From Nectonema munidae (taxonomy: Eukaryota; Nematomorpha; Nectonematoida; Nectonematidae): DNA of 64,000 bases. Positions 1 to 11,723 of the stretch are shown here, piece by piece. Positions within the stretch are counted from its first letter, which is position 1; each line of letters opens with the position of its first letter. The translations under genes were made by a program, and so were the position numbers. The notes beneath the pieces are model-generated. The model was not told the DNA's origin, searched no databases, and saw nothing but the letters and a program-made list of their open reading frames with translations. The stretch is from assembly GCA_030549495.1 (NCBI GenBank), contig JAUIRK010000097.1, positions 1,459,001 through 1,523,000 on the forward strand, written 5' to 3'.

Positions 1-126
1 TTTTTTTTTTTTCCCCCCCCCCGGGCCCCAAAAAAAAAGGAAGGAAAAGGCAGAAACCCCCCCCCCCCCCGGAAAAAAAAAGCCAAAAAACAGGGGGGGG
101 GAAAAAAAGAGAAAAAAAAAAGGGGG

Positions 127-172
<46 letters not shown>
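1..172. other. Homopolymer-rich window edge, likely assembly artefact
   Basis: Long blocks of T, C, G and A runs follow one another, ending in a poly-A stretch of about 50 bases, with none of the mixed AT-rich texture seen from position 173 on. This looks like low-quality consensus at a contig or gap edge rather than biology. No coding or repeat signal can be trusted here. Confidence 0.6.
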
Positions 173-174
<2 letters not shown>

Positions 175-797
175 TTATAGACAGTCCAGCTCACTCGTTC
201 ATTGGAAAAACACTGTCCTGTGTAAATAGTTATATAACTTGGCGCCTTCTTATACTCTCCAATAGATCATATTATCATTAAGAGGTATACTTTGGTAATG
301 AAAATTATATTCAAATCAATTTTCAAGGTTGGTATTTATTTTTTGTAAATTCTAAGTATATTAATGAAATACACATATATTCTGAATTATTTGAGTGATA
401 ATTTTTAATAAAAGAAATCTAATGATATTACTCCTATTTTTCAACCACTTCTACTCAATTATTTAATCATTTTTTCAAAAGTCTCCGTTTCTGAAATACA
501 TCAAGACTTTTTAATTATACAAATTCACATTAATCATTTTAAATATATTTGAATACAATGATTATTTAAATTATCTATTTTTAAGTGGATATGACTCGAA
601 AGTATGTTTTTTTCTTTTATCCAAATGAAAAAGGTTAGTTTAATAATTTACTGTCAAAATAATATAAAAAGAAAATTTTAGTAATATCAAAAAAAACAAA
701 TTTTGATCAAGATTATGTTGCATTAAATTAAAGAATAGTTTTCTCGTAAAATGAAAAAATTATGCTTTTATATTTTAATTGCTACTTATTTATTTAG

Positions 798-1047
798 TGT
801 TCCAAAACTTTTACGACCCTTTATAAATGGTTCCGCACATCATATGGATCACCACATGTACTACAAGTACAACCATGGTCAGTTCTTCACTCTGTGGGAT
901 AGAATCGGTGGAAGTTTTAGAACGCCTTCAGAATTCACTGGGGAAGGTGTGCTCGCCACAATGATCAAGAATGAAAATCAAATGGGAAGGAAGAAGGAAA
1001 CTCATGAAAAATGCTCTAAGAATAATTCACATGTCAAATCAAATTGA
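798..1047 (+). CDS. SC5D: Lathosterol oxidase (sterol C5-desaturase), 3' terminal exon
   Basis: This is the last coding exon of a fatty-acid-hydroxylase superfamily enzyme that introduces the C5 double bond in lathosterol-type sterols at the ER membrane. Reading from a pyrimidine-rich acceptor (AG at 796-797), it encodes NGSAHHMDHHMYYKYN, the final histidine box that binds the di-iron centre, followed by GQFFTLWDRIGGSFRTPSEF, which is close to the same stretch in vertebrate SC5D and fungal ERG3 as I remember them. The methionine at 751 lies in the intron and is not the start; the exon begins one base before the end of a codon. The TGA stop is at 1045-1047. The other histidine boxes and membrane segments must lie left of the window. 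Arthropods in general do not make sterols de novo, so retention of this enzyme would point to modification of dietary sterols. The family call is firm; the exact substrate is inferred. Confidence 0.82.
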
Positions 1048-1159
1048 ACTTCATACTCTCAAAAACAATTTACAAATCTTTTGGCCTACCTTGTTTCTTT
1101 AAATACTTGACATTTTAATTTTTTGTTTTTTACAATGATTGTGCATTATTTTATTGTTG

Positions 1160-1165
1160 AATAAA
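1160..1165 (+). terminator. PolyA signal of the sterol desaturase gene
   Basis: AATAAA lies about 115 bases after the stop codon, a normal distance for 3' end formation, and no other coding signal intervenes. Confidence 0.55.
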
Positions 1166-1849
1166 ACGCATTTCAGTTTATTACAAAGATACTGTTATGA
1201 GAGATCCTTTTAACTTCGAAAAAAGAACTCTTTCCCTAATTTCTCGTTAAAAAACTTTTCCTTTAATGTCAAGATATCAAAGGAATCGCGATTGCTTTCT
1301 TCAGCTTTTTAGATGTTATTTTGAAACTAATACTCTAAAATGTCTATTTGAATTACTGATAGACAGCCTGATTCTAATATTTTTCATTTTATTTTTAATC
1401 TTCAATTCTTATTTGCCTGTTCATAAAATGATTACTCGCTCGCTGTGAATTTCAATATCAACTTACTTAACACCAATAAAAACCTAAGCACGCATTTTGT
1501 TTACCTACAGCATCTTTTCAAATGATTTTTACACAAGAATTTAAAAACCGACGAGTTTATCTACAATAGCGATTTTGATCGATAATATTTTTGCAAAAAT
1601 CCTTGATTTTCTTTCTTTTATCATAATTAAAATAACAGATTTACGTTCACTAAGCAAACTTGACTTTAACGAAAATTCACGACTAAATATGTTTTGCAAC
1701 GTAAAACATAAAGCGTAATAAATATTGCTCCTTCAAATATTGTTTTTTTTAATTCCATTGAAAATTTAAACTTTTATATTTTGAGCACATGTTATCTTGA
1801 TGACTATTCTACTTATCTGTTTAGTTATTAGGTTTTCTTAACCATGGGC
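1166..1849. other. Intergenic, nothing recognised
   Basis: AT-rich sequence downstream of the desaturase polyA signal. The short open frame at 1266-1448 has no recognisable motif, no splice context and biased composition, so I do not call it. Confidence 0.5.
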
Positions 1850-2080
1850 AAATCCGCCTGTTCTTCCCGAAAATTGAATCTAGGTGGGCAATTTTTACTC
1901 CGCAAATAGTTCGCCATTTTATAAACAAATATTTAAACATTTTTTTAAAAAAGCCCGAATTTCGATCATCTATACTCTATAGACTTTACAATCGTAATGT
2001 GGAAACTTTAGAAGACATTTTTTAGGAAGGGTTCATTTAACTTAAATGAAATGAAGAATCAATATAAATTTTTAAAAAAT
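1850..2080 (+). repeat. Unclassified interspersed repeat, copy 1
   Basis: The stretch beginning near CATGGGCAAATCCGCC and continuing through TAAACAAATATTTAAACATT to AAGGGTTCATTTAACTT parallels copies at about 49300-49710 (same strand) and 60880-61345 (opposite strand). The copies share the order of motifs but differ at many positions, so they are old. No coding capacity or clean ends are visible. Confidence 0.5.
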
Positions 2081-3420
2081 AGGAACATTTTTTTACTATA
2101 TTTAATATAGTAACTCCGTTACCTCTAAATTTCAATATTATTTAACTCGATTTATTGATGTTCCAAATTCAAACATATAAAAATACATAACTTAATTAAG
2201 AATCGGAATGGGAGATAGAGAGGGGTGGGCGCCTGAAGGTTATTTCACACAAGAGTTTGTTCAATTGGTAAAGGGGAGGATGGGTGGTGTTATGAATGTG
2301 TTACATTTAGTTACAAGGAATATATGTACAGGGATAATTGAAATTTCAATAATTTCGCGTTAAGTTATAAATATATCAGGGGGGGGGGTGGATGAAGAAG
2401 GGGTAGAATTTTGAGAATGTGCGCCCCTGATATTTATGTCTTCATTAGCATTAAATAAGGATTCAATCAGATTAGTAGAAAAAATATATAATTTTTAAAT
2501 ATTTTAGAATATCATCGGACGATTTAAACAACGTTTTAGATACCCTTATATATACTAGCATACGCTTACAAAGTCTTAACTTTATAAATGTCTTTTCTTT
2601 TTCTTCCATAAATAGATGTTTTGATATCTAACAAAGTTAAATAATGCTCGCCTATCCATATGAATCTTCGTTTAATATTTTTGCTTTAGTGGTGGAAAAT
2701 TAACATGGATTTTTGATTCTCTGAAGAAGTGATTTCATTGTAGTCGGTCAGTCATCTTTGGTGTGTATTAAAAATCGCTTTACGTCATAGCGAATATAAA
2801 ATCAATGCTGAATTTTGTGCTTGGTTTGATTGTAATTAAAAAGCCAACTTGTCTAAGCATAGAGTGTAAATGGGATAAAATTCAATAAGAGGGTGAAGAT
2901 AGGCTACTAGAGTCACAATCCTTCTCAAATCAAAATCTATTTGTATATGTATTATTTATTGTGTGTTAAATATATAACATATAGCAATTTTATATATAAT
3001 AAATTAGCAAGCATAAGTGTGAAAATGATACTATATCATTCTCCGAATAAACTATGTAAAATTTTAAATGAAGCATTATAAAATAATTTATATGCATGTT
3101 TACACTTTAATTGTTCTCTATAAATATACAATGTTTATATTTATGGTGTTGGTTCCTTCGTGAGAATGTGATTGGAGATCAATAAAAATAATTAATTTTA
3201 TATTTATTTGCGTAATTTACGCGTTTAATCACAATGATTGTATTTTAATAACTTACATCTCCCTTTTATGTTCAAGTCTAAAATAAGTTAATATATACAT
3301 ATAAGTTCATTTTAAAGAAAATGAATGTTTGGAAAGGTCAAGTCAATTTAAGGGAGCATGGAAAAGTAAGTCATTATGTTAATAATAAATAAATAGTGAT
3401 TTTTTTATTTTAGTTATAGC
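2081..3420. other. Intergenic, nothing recognised
   Basis: AT-rich DNA with short G-runs (around 2220-2290 and 2380-2400) of the type seen in transposon ends, but no pairing that I can demonstrate. No gene signal. Confidence 0.4.
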
Positions 3421-3423
3421 TAG

Positions 3424-3790
3424 GCTGACCATACGTAACTTTTAGACGGGGACAGTGCCGTTTTTATCATGTATTTAGAACAGTAGATCTTAACCAGGGG
3501 CGCGAGTAACTTCTAAGAATCTAAAATATACTATAAAGTATACTAATTTAATTACTAAAAAGTAATTTCATTATCTCACTAAATTTATATTCATGGTTAA
3601 TAAAAGAAATAGTTATTGAAAATAGTTTTTATTTTTCTTGAAAATTTAGGAGAGAATTAAATGTGTAGATTCAAAGGGACGTGGATAGAAAGGTTTGCTC
3701 CTAAATGGAAAATTTTTTGAGAGGCACTGTTTTAGAAGGACCCCTCTTTTTTTGAAATGTCCAGTTTTTTATTTTTTCTTTTTTTTATTT
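3424..3790. mobile_element. Old MITE-like element (GACCATACGT type) split by another insertion
   Basis: The left part starts near GCTGACCATACGT and contains GACGGGGACAGTGCCG; the right part contains AAGGACCCC and GAAATGTCCAG. Together these parts resemble a widely dispersed non-autonomous element that I recall from many animal genomes. It is interrupted at 3481-3729 by a hAT MITE. Confidence 0.4.
3481..3729. mobile_element. hAT-type MITE nested in another element
   Basis: The ends read CAGTAGATCTTAACCAGGGG on the left and, as reverse complement, CAGTGCCTCTCAAAAAATTT on the right, both variants of the CAGTGGTTCTCAAA hAT terminus. The 8 bp flanks are ATTTAGAA and TTTTAGAA, matching at 7 of 8 positions, as expected for a hAT target duplication. 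The element is 249 bp and non-coding; the open frame starting at 3695 merely crosses its end. Confidence 0.6.
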
Positions 3791-6480
3791 TGTTCATATA
3801 TTCTTTTGTTATCTTTTTTAAATAAAAAAAGTAATTATGAATGTGACAACGTTTATTCTAAAACTTTGAAAGACGAAAATTTATTGAATAAATTACTTCA
3901 ACAAAAAAATATACTTAGCATAAGAATCTATAAAAAAAATTTCTTTATATTTTTTTTACGTATACATGAAATTTATTTTATTATGATGTTATTTATAACA
4001 TATCCAAGTTTGTTTAGAATTTACCTTCAACTAAACTTGTTTTTTAAAATTATCATTTTTTGCTGCCATTTCTTGAAATGTTACGTTTTTGTCACAAAAA
4101 AGTATGGTCAGTCTAGTTGTGGGTCAATAGAAATGTTATAGTATCGTGAAGTATTTTTATACCATGAAACCTTTCAAAGAATAGATGTCGAATATTCTTG
4201 CGCTCTATTTTGCTTTTTATAATATTCTAATATAAATTGTTTTACAGAACAAATTTGTCGACGCACCTTTTACCCGGTATTTTGTAAAGCTTCACTCAAC
4301 TTGCACACGCGTAGGAAGATTTATCACATGTGCACGCCCCCGCATTGTAAAAACCGCACGCGCTAAAATTTTCATCTAATAAATCGCACTTTCAATGAAC
4401 CTTCCTTCTTTTCACTTTGTTCTTTTTCTAAATTGTGTCCTTTTTCAAAATTTGTTGTTGTTTGATCAAGAGGCACTCGCTCTCATCTTTCGAAAACCAA
4501 AATTTTGATGGAGCGTAGAAACAAAACTTTGTCGTATTTTTTTGTTTAAATGTGACTAAATAAAAAATATATGCCTTCATATTTAGTGGAAGAATAGGAC
4601 CTGCGAAGTTATCAAAAATTCACCAATTTCAGGTATGCTCTACACCATTTTTCATCTTATATTTTAAACGTTTGGATTGTTCTACTACTTTTTGAGGGAG
4701 AAAAGTAACCTATATTTATTTATTTTTTTAAATTTGAGTTATTATTATTAACTCAATATAAGTTGACGAAGTAAGGTCATAACTTTTTTTATTTATACTT
4801 AGTAAATTTACTTAATTTTAATTTTTCTGTGTTGAACACTTAATATTTAAAAAAGTTCATCTTAAATGTCAATCGCTATCATTAAATTATTAAAAAGGCT
4901 TCCTTTGGCTTTATTAAATTTTTACCCTACAATGATTATTATTAGTACTTATTGGTTATCTCCCTCGCGACCTTTAAAAAGAACTTCTACTTAATTTCCT
5001 ATATTTTTTATAAATTAATGTAACTAATAAAAAAATTTTTTTATAAATTTGAAATTTAATTAAAAAAAGGGTTTGGTACGTTGATTCCAAATATGTAATT
5101 TGTTTGAAATGAATCGAAGGACTTGTATATATTTTTTACGGTCAAAGTTGGAAATTTTGTCATTTTATCAAGTTCAGAGTCAAAAAAAGTATTTTAAAAA
5201 ATAATTTTATAGGGGGACCTACAATTTTTTTTAAAAATTAAAAAAAAAATTCAAATTCAACCGTACAGGTTATGAGAATATTTATTACATAATAAAGAAG
5301 AGTTTCCTAACACTTCATACAGAAAAATTATTTCTTCAATATTTGTGTGTGGTGTGTGTGAGAACCAAAAATTAAAAATAAAAATATAAATTTATGAGGT
5401 TAATTATTATTGACAAAAATTTAGTAAAACACATCTTTTGATCTTTTTCTCTGATCATTTTTTTCAGTAAACTTATCAAAGCGCAATCCAAAATTTTTAT
5501 TTTTTTGAGGAATCAAAGTGTAAATTAAACCCACACTTCAAATTTTGGAGAATAATTCAACAGTTATAAGTAATATAAAAACGAAGGTTAATTAATAAAA
5601 AACCGATAACTAAAATTATTTTATAAAAATCTACAAATAAATTTAGGTTTTATAATTGTGTTAGAAATTGTTACAGATAAAAGGTTAAAATTTCTCAAAA
5701 TGTAACAAGCGTTAAAGTTCAAAATTAGCAAATATAAAAAATATGCACCTCTCATCTGCTAACTACGAAGAAAACTGAAAAATACAAAATTATAAAAAAA
5801 ATCCATTTTATTTGTAATTACAATGCTAATGAAGCCCATGGAATATGCATCAATTTGATAGGATGCATGGTCGAATAATTCAAAAGTTATTAGCAATATG
5901 AAAACTATTGAAAAGTTGCATTCACAGGTTTGCCAATGTGATAACTATAACTCACGAAAAGAGTTGATAAAACGCATGCACTGAATTGCGATATCTACTT
6001 GCGTTAATATAAAACACTCCTCCGCCTTTCAAAAAAATAAATAAATAGGCTGCTTTATGATCACATATATATGTCCAACTACAATAATGAACTATTATAG
6101 ATTATTTGAAAATGGCCTGTGATGCAACTTTTAAATCTTAATTATAATGTGACATAGATATCATTGGTGTGTGATTTCTTTATCGCACATTGTGGGTACA
6201 AATATAACAAATACTCTTCGTCAAAAAACAGTAAAATGCTATTTCTCAAGTACTTATATTATAAGCAATGTATTCTGAAAGCGCATAAAAAATGCTCTAA
6301 TTTGGTATATCGCATGATACATTTGGTTGAGAAATGCGAATGTTATCAGCGTTTTAATATTTGACTAAAATTTCAGATACGAACACTACAAATAAACTAA
6401 GCGTACACTAGCCCGATAAAATAAAATACACACGCGTGCTCAAAGATGTATTCACTGCTCTCACAAACGCAAAAAGAAGG
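3791..6480. other. Intergenic, largely unexplained AT-rich DNA
   Basis: A CpG-containing, less AT-rich patch at about 4250-4390 stands out but yields no reading frame. A motif GGTACGTTGATT near 5077 recurs near 29505, next to the DDE-like gene, so part of 5.0-5.5 kb may be flank of that same repeated element. A short GT-rich stretch lies at 5344-5360. Nothing else was recognised. Confidence 0.35.
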
Positions 6481-6485
6481 AAATC

Positions 6486-6700
6486 CAAGGATAGTATTTG
6501 AAGTTTGACATCTGAATCAATAAGTTAGATCAGCAGTAAACAGAAGAGAGGTAGCACGGGTGGGTAGTAAGGAAAATGAAAAAACAACAGGACCTGATGA
6601 GATACGAGAGGAGTTATGCAAGAGCCATGCAAAGAAGGGGCATAGTATATTGCGGGACCTGATTCAAAAGATCTTAACCAACAAAAATACATTTGGAAAT
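6486..6700 (+). pseudogene. LINE reverse transcriptase fragment (finger region)
   Basis: The + frame reads VGSKENEKTTGPDEIREEL and continues into a helix-like stretch ending ILRDLIQKILTNK. The K-x-TGPD-x-I-x-E-x-(L/F) pattern is the conserved start of the reverse transcriptase domain in many non-LTR retrotransposons. There is no catalytic YADD motif downstream because the left end of a MULE lies at 6859. This is an isolated decayed fragment. Confidence 0.5.
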
Positions 6701-6858
6701 GTTTTAATGAAAGTTCATATTATGTTAGCTTCTTTTTCATATCGTTACGTGAATTTGAAAACCTTCTGCCAGTATGTAAACATATTTACAGTTTTAAATG
6801 CAATTTTTACTTTGCTAAAAGCATATAAGAAAAATTTATTAGAAGGGGTAAATCAAAT

Positions 6859-8160
6859 GGTTGTAGGACATTCCTCGCCAAGAGACATTTCTCGCCATCC
6901 TCATTAGGAGATGGATGAGATATAGTGATGAATTATACATTTTTCTTCCTTTTGATCGTGCCGCTTTCACACTACCACTCGATTTCTTGCCACATGATAG
7001 TATTATTTTTCTCATCACTTCTCACTCGTTTCTTTCGCAACTAATATTTTCCTTATCACTTCTCTCTCGTGTCTCTCGCAACTATTATTTTTCTCATCAC
7101 TTCTTCTATAACTAGCGGCATCACAAACCATTCAGCAAACACAAAAGCACAAACTCACTTTTATAAACATTTATAATTCACATTTTTAACTTGATTCTAC
7201 GCAAATCATATTATTTTTAGATAAACTCATAAATATTAGATATATTTTAAGATATACTATTAAATTTATAGATTTATTGTAAAATATTTTTTAAATATAC
7301 CTGAAAATGTTTCATGAAGGATTTAAGTATTACAAAAGAAGGGAAGATAGTGATCAGATTGCTATTACTGCAGTAAAAGTTCTTGTCCTGGTGAGAGAAT
7401 ATTTTTTTAAGTTTGTCTGATCTTAGTAGCTTTTGCAACTATAATCATACAATACACAAATTTTAGTTTTATAACTTTATCTGGTCTACCTTTTTCGCTA
7501 TCAAATTTAGCAAATATTGGCACGTGCTCGTTCATCTTGCTAATTATTTAAAAAAAAGCACAAAATGATAATAATTCATGGCTATATAAACTGCACAGAA
7601 TTTTTATTTCTACAATCCATAACCGTTGTGGGAAAAAATCTTGCCCAAGTATTCTCAAAATTTTGAAATCATAAAAAATATTTTCAAAATATCATTTTTA
7701 TCTATACTCAACAAGTAAGTAAGTAAGTAAGTAATTTATTTGAGAAAAACAATATGTTCGAGGAGAAAAAAAAAAAAAAAAATCTATCTATATGCAATAA
7801 TATTATAACTAAAACTTATGTAAAGCTGTGTGTGTGGATTACAGTAGTTTGTAGAAAACCGTTAAAGTAATCCCACAAAAACTAGTTTAAAAAATATAAT
7901 AAAATGATAAAAACACTGATCAACAATGTTTATTTATTAATAGAACTAAGTATAAATGCGATGTTTTTTCAGTTTTAGTTGCATTTAGTTTTTTTAATTT
8001 TCTTTCAAATAAAATAAAGCAAAAATAATATGAATTTGAATATTTCGTATATTTTTAAATAGAAGATATTGTTTAAAAAAATTTATTTTGGCTTTTGTAT
8101 TATAAATTTTATTAAAGTTAAAATAAATTAATTATTTTTAGTTTTTCCATGTTTTATATT
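6859..8160 (+). repeat. Left long inverted arm of the MULE
   Basis: This arm pairs with 9930-11027 in reverse orientation with few differences over its length, apart from the LINE insertion at 7715-7920. The outer part has a short tandem pattern of TCTCGCAACTAATATTTTCC-like units alternating with TCATCACTTCT-like units (about 7010-7110). The open frame starting at 6915 is a by-product of this arm, because its mirror copy encodes the same peptide on the other strand. Confidence 0.8.
7715..7920 (-). mobile_element. 5'-truncated LINE insertion (3' end only)
   Basis: The sequence matches the 3' untranslated end of the LINE at 19865-23328 almost base for base, including its (TTAC)n tail, which reads GTAAGTAAG on the + strand. 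The hexamer CAACAA flanks it at 7709-7714 and 7921-7926; the empty site survives in the opposite arm of the MULE near 10170. It is a classic 5'-truncated insertion by target-primed reverse transcription, with four extra bases at the 5' junction. Confidence 0.85.
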
Positions 8161-9169
8161 TTTATAATTTTTGAATTTTTTAGGTAAAGTTATAGTTAGA
8201 AATATAATCCAATAATACTTTTCCTTTTTTGTATACAGAGAAGATAAAGCGAGTTAAAAGTGAAAATAAAAAAGAAGATAAATATTCATATAAAAAACTA
8301 TTTAAATTTATCAGTACTTTTTTAACTTTTCAAAATTTATTAAAACTTTCAATTTACTTTATTGAAAGGAAAATAAAAATCTACCCAGAAGATGAAAAAT
8401 TATACTAAAAATCTTGAGAAAATAAGATATAATAAAATAGAAAAGCAACGGATTTAAATTTTGATACCTGAATATACATAGCAAATCGCTAATTTTTTGC
8501 AACTGATCTTTTACAGACAAGATTAATCATTTTTCATAAAGATATTGGAACATTTAGTTCAAACGTATGTTTTGAAATATATATAGATGAACTTTTAAAA
8601 AGCCACTTTTATTCACAAATAATACCATAGTATTTTTAAGACAAAGTTGTTTTATTTTACCTTAATTAAAAACCAAAGCCTTACATATTAAGAATAGGTT
8701 ATGTCAAAAGTATGGTTATGAGTAAATGTTATGGCAAAAAGAAATGATCTATACCATGAGTAAAATATACAATAAAAAAAAAAATTTTTTATTATTAAAT
8801 AAAAAAAATATGATATCATATTTATGAGCTATAAAAATATTTTTTCTAAATTTTTTGTGAACTTCTATTTTGTTGTATCTTGATTGAGTTTTCAAAAAAA
8901 GTTTTATGTAGTTTTCATACCACCTATGAGGTACTACATTAGGCACGTTATTTTTTATAGTGGCTTCAAAGCCCTTGTCCACTTTATTCTAAAAAAAAAT
9001 TGAAATTAAAAAAAAAAAAAATTACCTTGAAATTTTATAAATCGACATCTTTAATACTTGAAAAGTGTCGCTCTACGAACTATCAATAATATGACATAAT
9101 AACACTTATTATTGATAAAATAAAGCGAATTTTACTTTAATAATGATGATATACAAAATAGACTTTTGA

Positions 9170-9665
9170 TTAAGCCCTTGTAGTTGATCTGATAATTATC
9201 TGTTGCATCTTCAACGGTAATATTCTTGGCTAACTATGAGTGAGGAATACGTAAGAAGAAGTAAAGATTTCTATTTTCATAATATTCATCATATATTCCT
9301 TGTATTAGTTCTTCTTTTCTATTCTTTTAGCATTCTCATTCAGTTGTATCTTAATTGATTTCCTAATTTCAATGTCTTTGGTGATTTTTTTCATTTTTGA
9401 TAAAAATTCCATTACTTCCCAAACACTAGTCTTCTCTGATTGAAGACCGCATGTAAACTGTAAAAAAATTATTAAAAAAAATAATAGTATTTTTCTATAT
9501 TACGAGTTATGGAATCCTTCACAGTGGTTATTGGTTCGCACTTTTCTTCCAAAAACACACCACATTTGCATTTTATCTTCAATTAGCCAGGTGTTTTCAA
9601 AGTATTCAAAAAAGGGAGCAATTTGAAAAGGATCCATCACACTCTTTAATTTCCTGTATGCTACT
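9170..9665 (-). pseudogene. MULE transposase, C-terminal part, decayed
   Basis: Read on the minus strand, this contains FFEYFENTWL, then GRKVRTNNHCEGFH, then SEKTSVWEVMEFLSKM. The same order (FYFEKTWL, DRKIRTNNHCEGWH, EKPNIWEVLEFF) occurs in the MULE at 19374-25360. The RTNN-x-x-EG(W/F)H motif is the hallmark of the C-terminal part of animal MULE transposases. A second scrap (GFEATIKNN) lies downstream at about 8982-8880, which is out of the normal order, so the coding core has been rearranged. No intact reading frame remains. Confidence 0.65.
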
Positions 9666-9667
9666 TT

Positions 9668-9932
9668 TATCTTAAAAAACTTTCGGTGAAAAATATTCTA
9701 AAGAAAGTATTTTATGTCGTACTTCTTCAAGAGGCCAGGTTTGCTACTTCTATTTCTGCCAGGCAATATATCGTAAAATTCTTAATCTTGGATACAGTTT
9801 TTTGTATTCAAAAAGCAAAAGTTTCAGAACATGCATGAAAATGTTAATGGCCATAGCATTTTTGCCTCTTGAAGAAGTACGACATAAAATACTTTCTTTA
9901 GAATATTTTTCACCGAAAGTTTTTTAATATAA
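9668..9932. repeat. Inner inverted repeat of about 64 bp in the MULE core
   Basis: The stretch at about 9668-9735 (CTTTCGGTGAAAAATATTCT through TACTTCTTCAAGAGGC) recurs as its reverse complement at about 9866-9930 with almost no mismatch. It lies just inside the right arm, so part of the core has itself been duplicated in inverted orientation. Confidence 0.7.
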
Positions 9933-11027
9933 AATCATGGGAAAAACTAAAAATAATTAATTTGTAATTTTAACTTTAATAAAATTTTGTATAATACGAA
10001 AAGCACAAAATAAATTTTTTTTAAACAATATCTTCTATTTAAAAATATACGAAATATTCAAATTCATATTATTTTTGCTTTATTTTATTTGAAAGAAAAT
10101 TAAAAAAACTAAATGCAACTAAAACTGAAAAAACATCGCATTTATACTTAGTTCTATTAATAAATAAACATTTGTTGAGTATAGATAAAAATGATATTTT
10201 GTAAATATTTTTTATGATTTCAAAATTTTGAGAATACTTGGGCAAGATTTTTTCCCACAACGGTTATGGATTGTAGAAATAAAAATTCTGTGCAGTTTAT
10301 ATAGCCATGAATTATTATCATTTTGTGCTTTTTTTTAAATAATTAGCAAGATGAACGAGCACGTGCCAATATTTGCTAAATTTGATAGCGAAAAAGGTAG
10401 ACCAGATAAAGTTATAAAACTAAAATTTGTGTATTGTATGATTATAGTTGCAAAAGCTACTAAGATCAGAAAAACTTAAAAAAATATTCTCTCACCAGGA
10501 CAAGAAATTTTACTGCAGTAATAGCAATCTGATCACTATCTTCCCTTCTTTTGTAATACTTAAATCCTTCATGAAACATTTTCAGGTATATTTAAAAAAT
10601 ATTTTACAATAAATCTATAAATTTAATAGTATATCTTAAAATATATCTAATATTTATGAGTTTATCTAAAAATAATATGATTTGCGTAGAATCAAGTTAA
10701 AAATGTGAATTATAAATGTTTATAAAAGTGAGTTTGTGCTTTTGTGTTTGCTGAATGGTTTGTGATGCCGCTAGTTATAGAAGAAGTGATGAGAAAAATA
10801 ATAGTTGCGAGAGACACGAGAGAGAAGTGATAAGGAAAATATTAGTTGCGAAAGAAACGAGTGAGAAGTGATGAGAAAAATAATACTATCATGTGGCAAG
10901 AAATCGAGTGGTAGTGTGAAAGCGGCACGATCAAAAGGAAGAAAAATGTATAATTCATCACTATATCTCATCGATCTCCTAATGAGGATGGCGAGAAATG
11001 TCTCTTGGCGAGGAATAGCCGCTTGCC
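9930..11027 (-). repeat. Right long inverted arm of the MULE
   Basis: Mirror copy of 6859-8160 without the LINE insertion, so it preserves the pre-insertion sequence. Short open frames here (10069-10260, 10771-11034, 10868-11065) are by-products of the arm sequence and not genes. Confidence 0.8.
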
Positions 11028-11036
11028 AAATCAAAT

Positions 11037-11500
11037 ATTTTATCCCTTTTTTTGATAAGTTATAATAAATCGTTATTTAAACGCATTTGAGGACTTCTCC
11101 ACCTCTAAAGAAACTACTTACATATACAATTTCAATGAGGAGATAACCTCTTGCATCATTTGAGTAAAATTATCTGCAACTGTTGTATAAAAGATGTTGC
11201 ACACGAAAGATCACCAAAGGCTTTAAGTAAAATACTGAAAGAGTGTACTAATATGCTGTTTTGGTAATTAAGTTTACTAATATACAAACAACTGTTCCTC
11301 CTTTTATTAGTACGTGTGTTTTTAAGTTAATATCTTTTAAGATTCTCCGAAGTTGATAATTTATAAATGCGTGGAAGAAGTCCCTTTATCTGAAGAGCGA
11401 AACCGCAAGTTGATTTCATTGGTCGATTTTTTGGCACTTGAATCAGGTAATATTAAACAATAATTTTTCAAACAATTCTTCAAAATATATAAAATTAGAG
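11037..11500. other. Intergenic, nothing recognised
   Basis: No coding, repeat or terminal-repeat signal that I can support. Confidence 0.4.
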
Positions 11501-11504
11501 TTAA

Positions 11505-11635
11505 CCCATTTACGACCAATGTTCCTATTTTGGAACATAAATAATTTCATTTTCGTCTGCTTTTTTCAATGACTTTGAATATAAATCGTCTGCGTTTTTT
11601 TTAGATATCGTCTGCTTTGCTTGGTCTTAAATGGG
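11505..11635. mobile_element. piggyBac-type MITE
   Basis: TTAA at 11501-11504 and at 11636-11639 flank a 131 bp segment that starts CCCATTTACGACC and ends GGTCTTAAATGGG, a 13 bp inverted repeat with one mismatch. A TTAA duplication with CCC-starting ends is the signature of the piggyBac superfamily. There is no coding sequence. Confidence 0.75.
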
Positions 11636-11723
11636 TTAATATTAAGATTAAGTAATTTCATATACTGTCTTAAAATTTCATGGAGTAAAACATAGATTTT
11701 GGAAATGTTAGTAGAGTATATAC

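Larger units (their letters stand above)
6859..11027 (-). mobile_element. MULE DNA transposon with long inverted arms
   Basis: The element is bounded by a perfect 9 bp direct repeat AAATCAAAT at 6850-6858 and 11028-11036. Its ends read GGTTGTAGGACATTCCTCGC and, as reverse complement on the right, GGCAAGCGGCTATTCCTCGC, then stay paired for more than 1 kb. The unpaired centre (about 8160-9930) encodes a decayed MULE transposase on the minus strand. GG-starting ends and a 9 bp duplication agree with the second MULE in this window, which has an 8 bp duplication. A 206 bp LINE fragment sits in the left arm. Confidence 0.8.

Noticed and set aside
3695-4141. A 148-codon open frame on the + strand
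   Set aside because: It begins inside a hAT MITE, crosses its boundary and has strongly AT-driven composition (F, L, I, K) with no motif.
6915-7115. Identical 66-residue peptides here and at 11034-10771 on the other strand
   Set aside because: Identity comes from the inverted arms of the MULE. The peptide is a translation of subterminal repeats, not a conserved gene.
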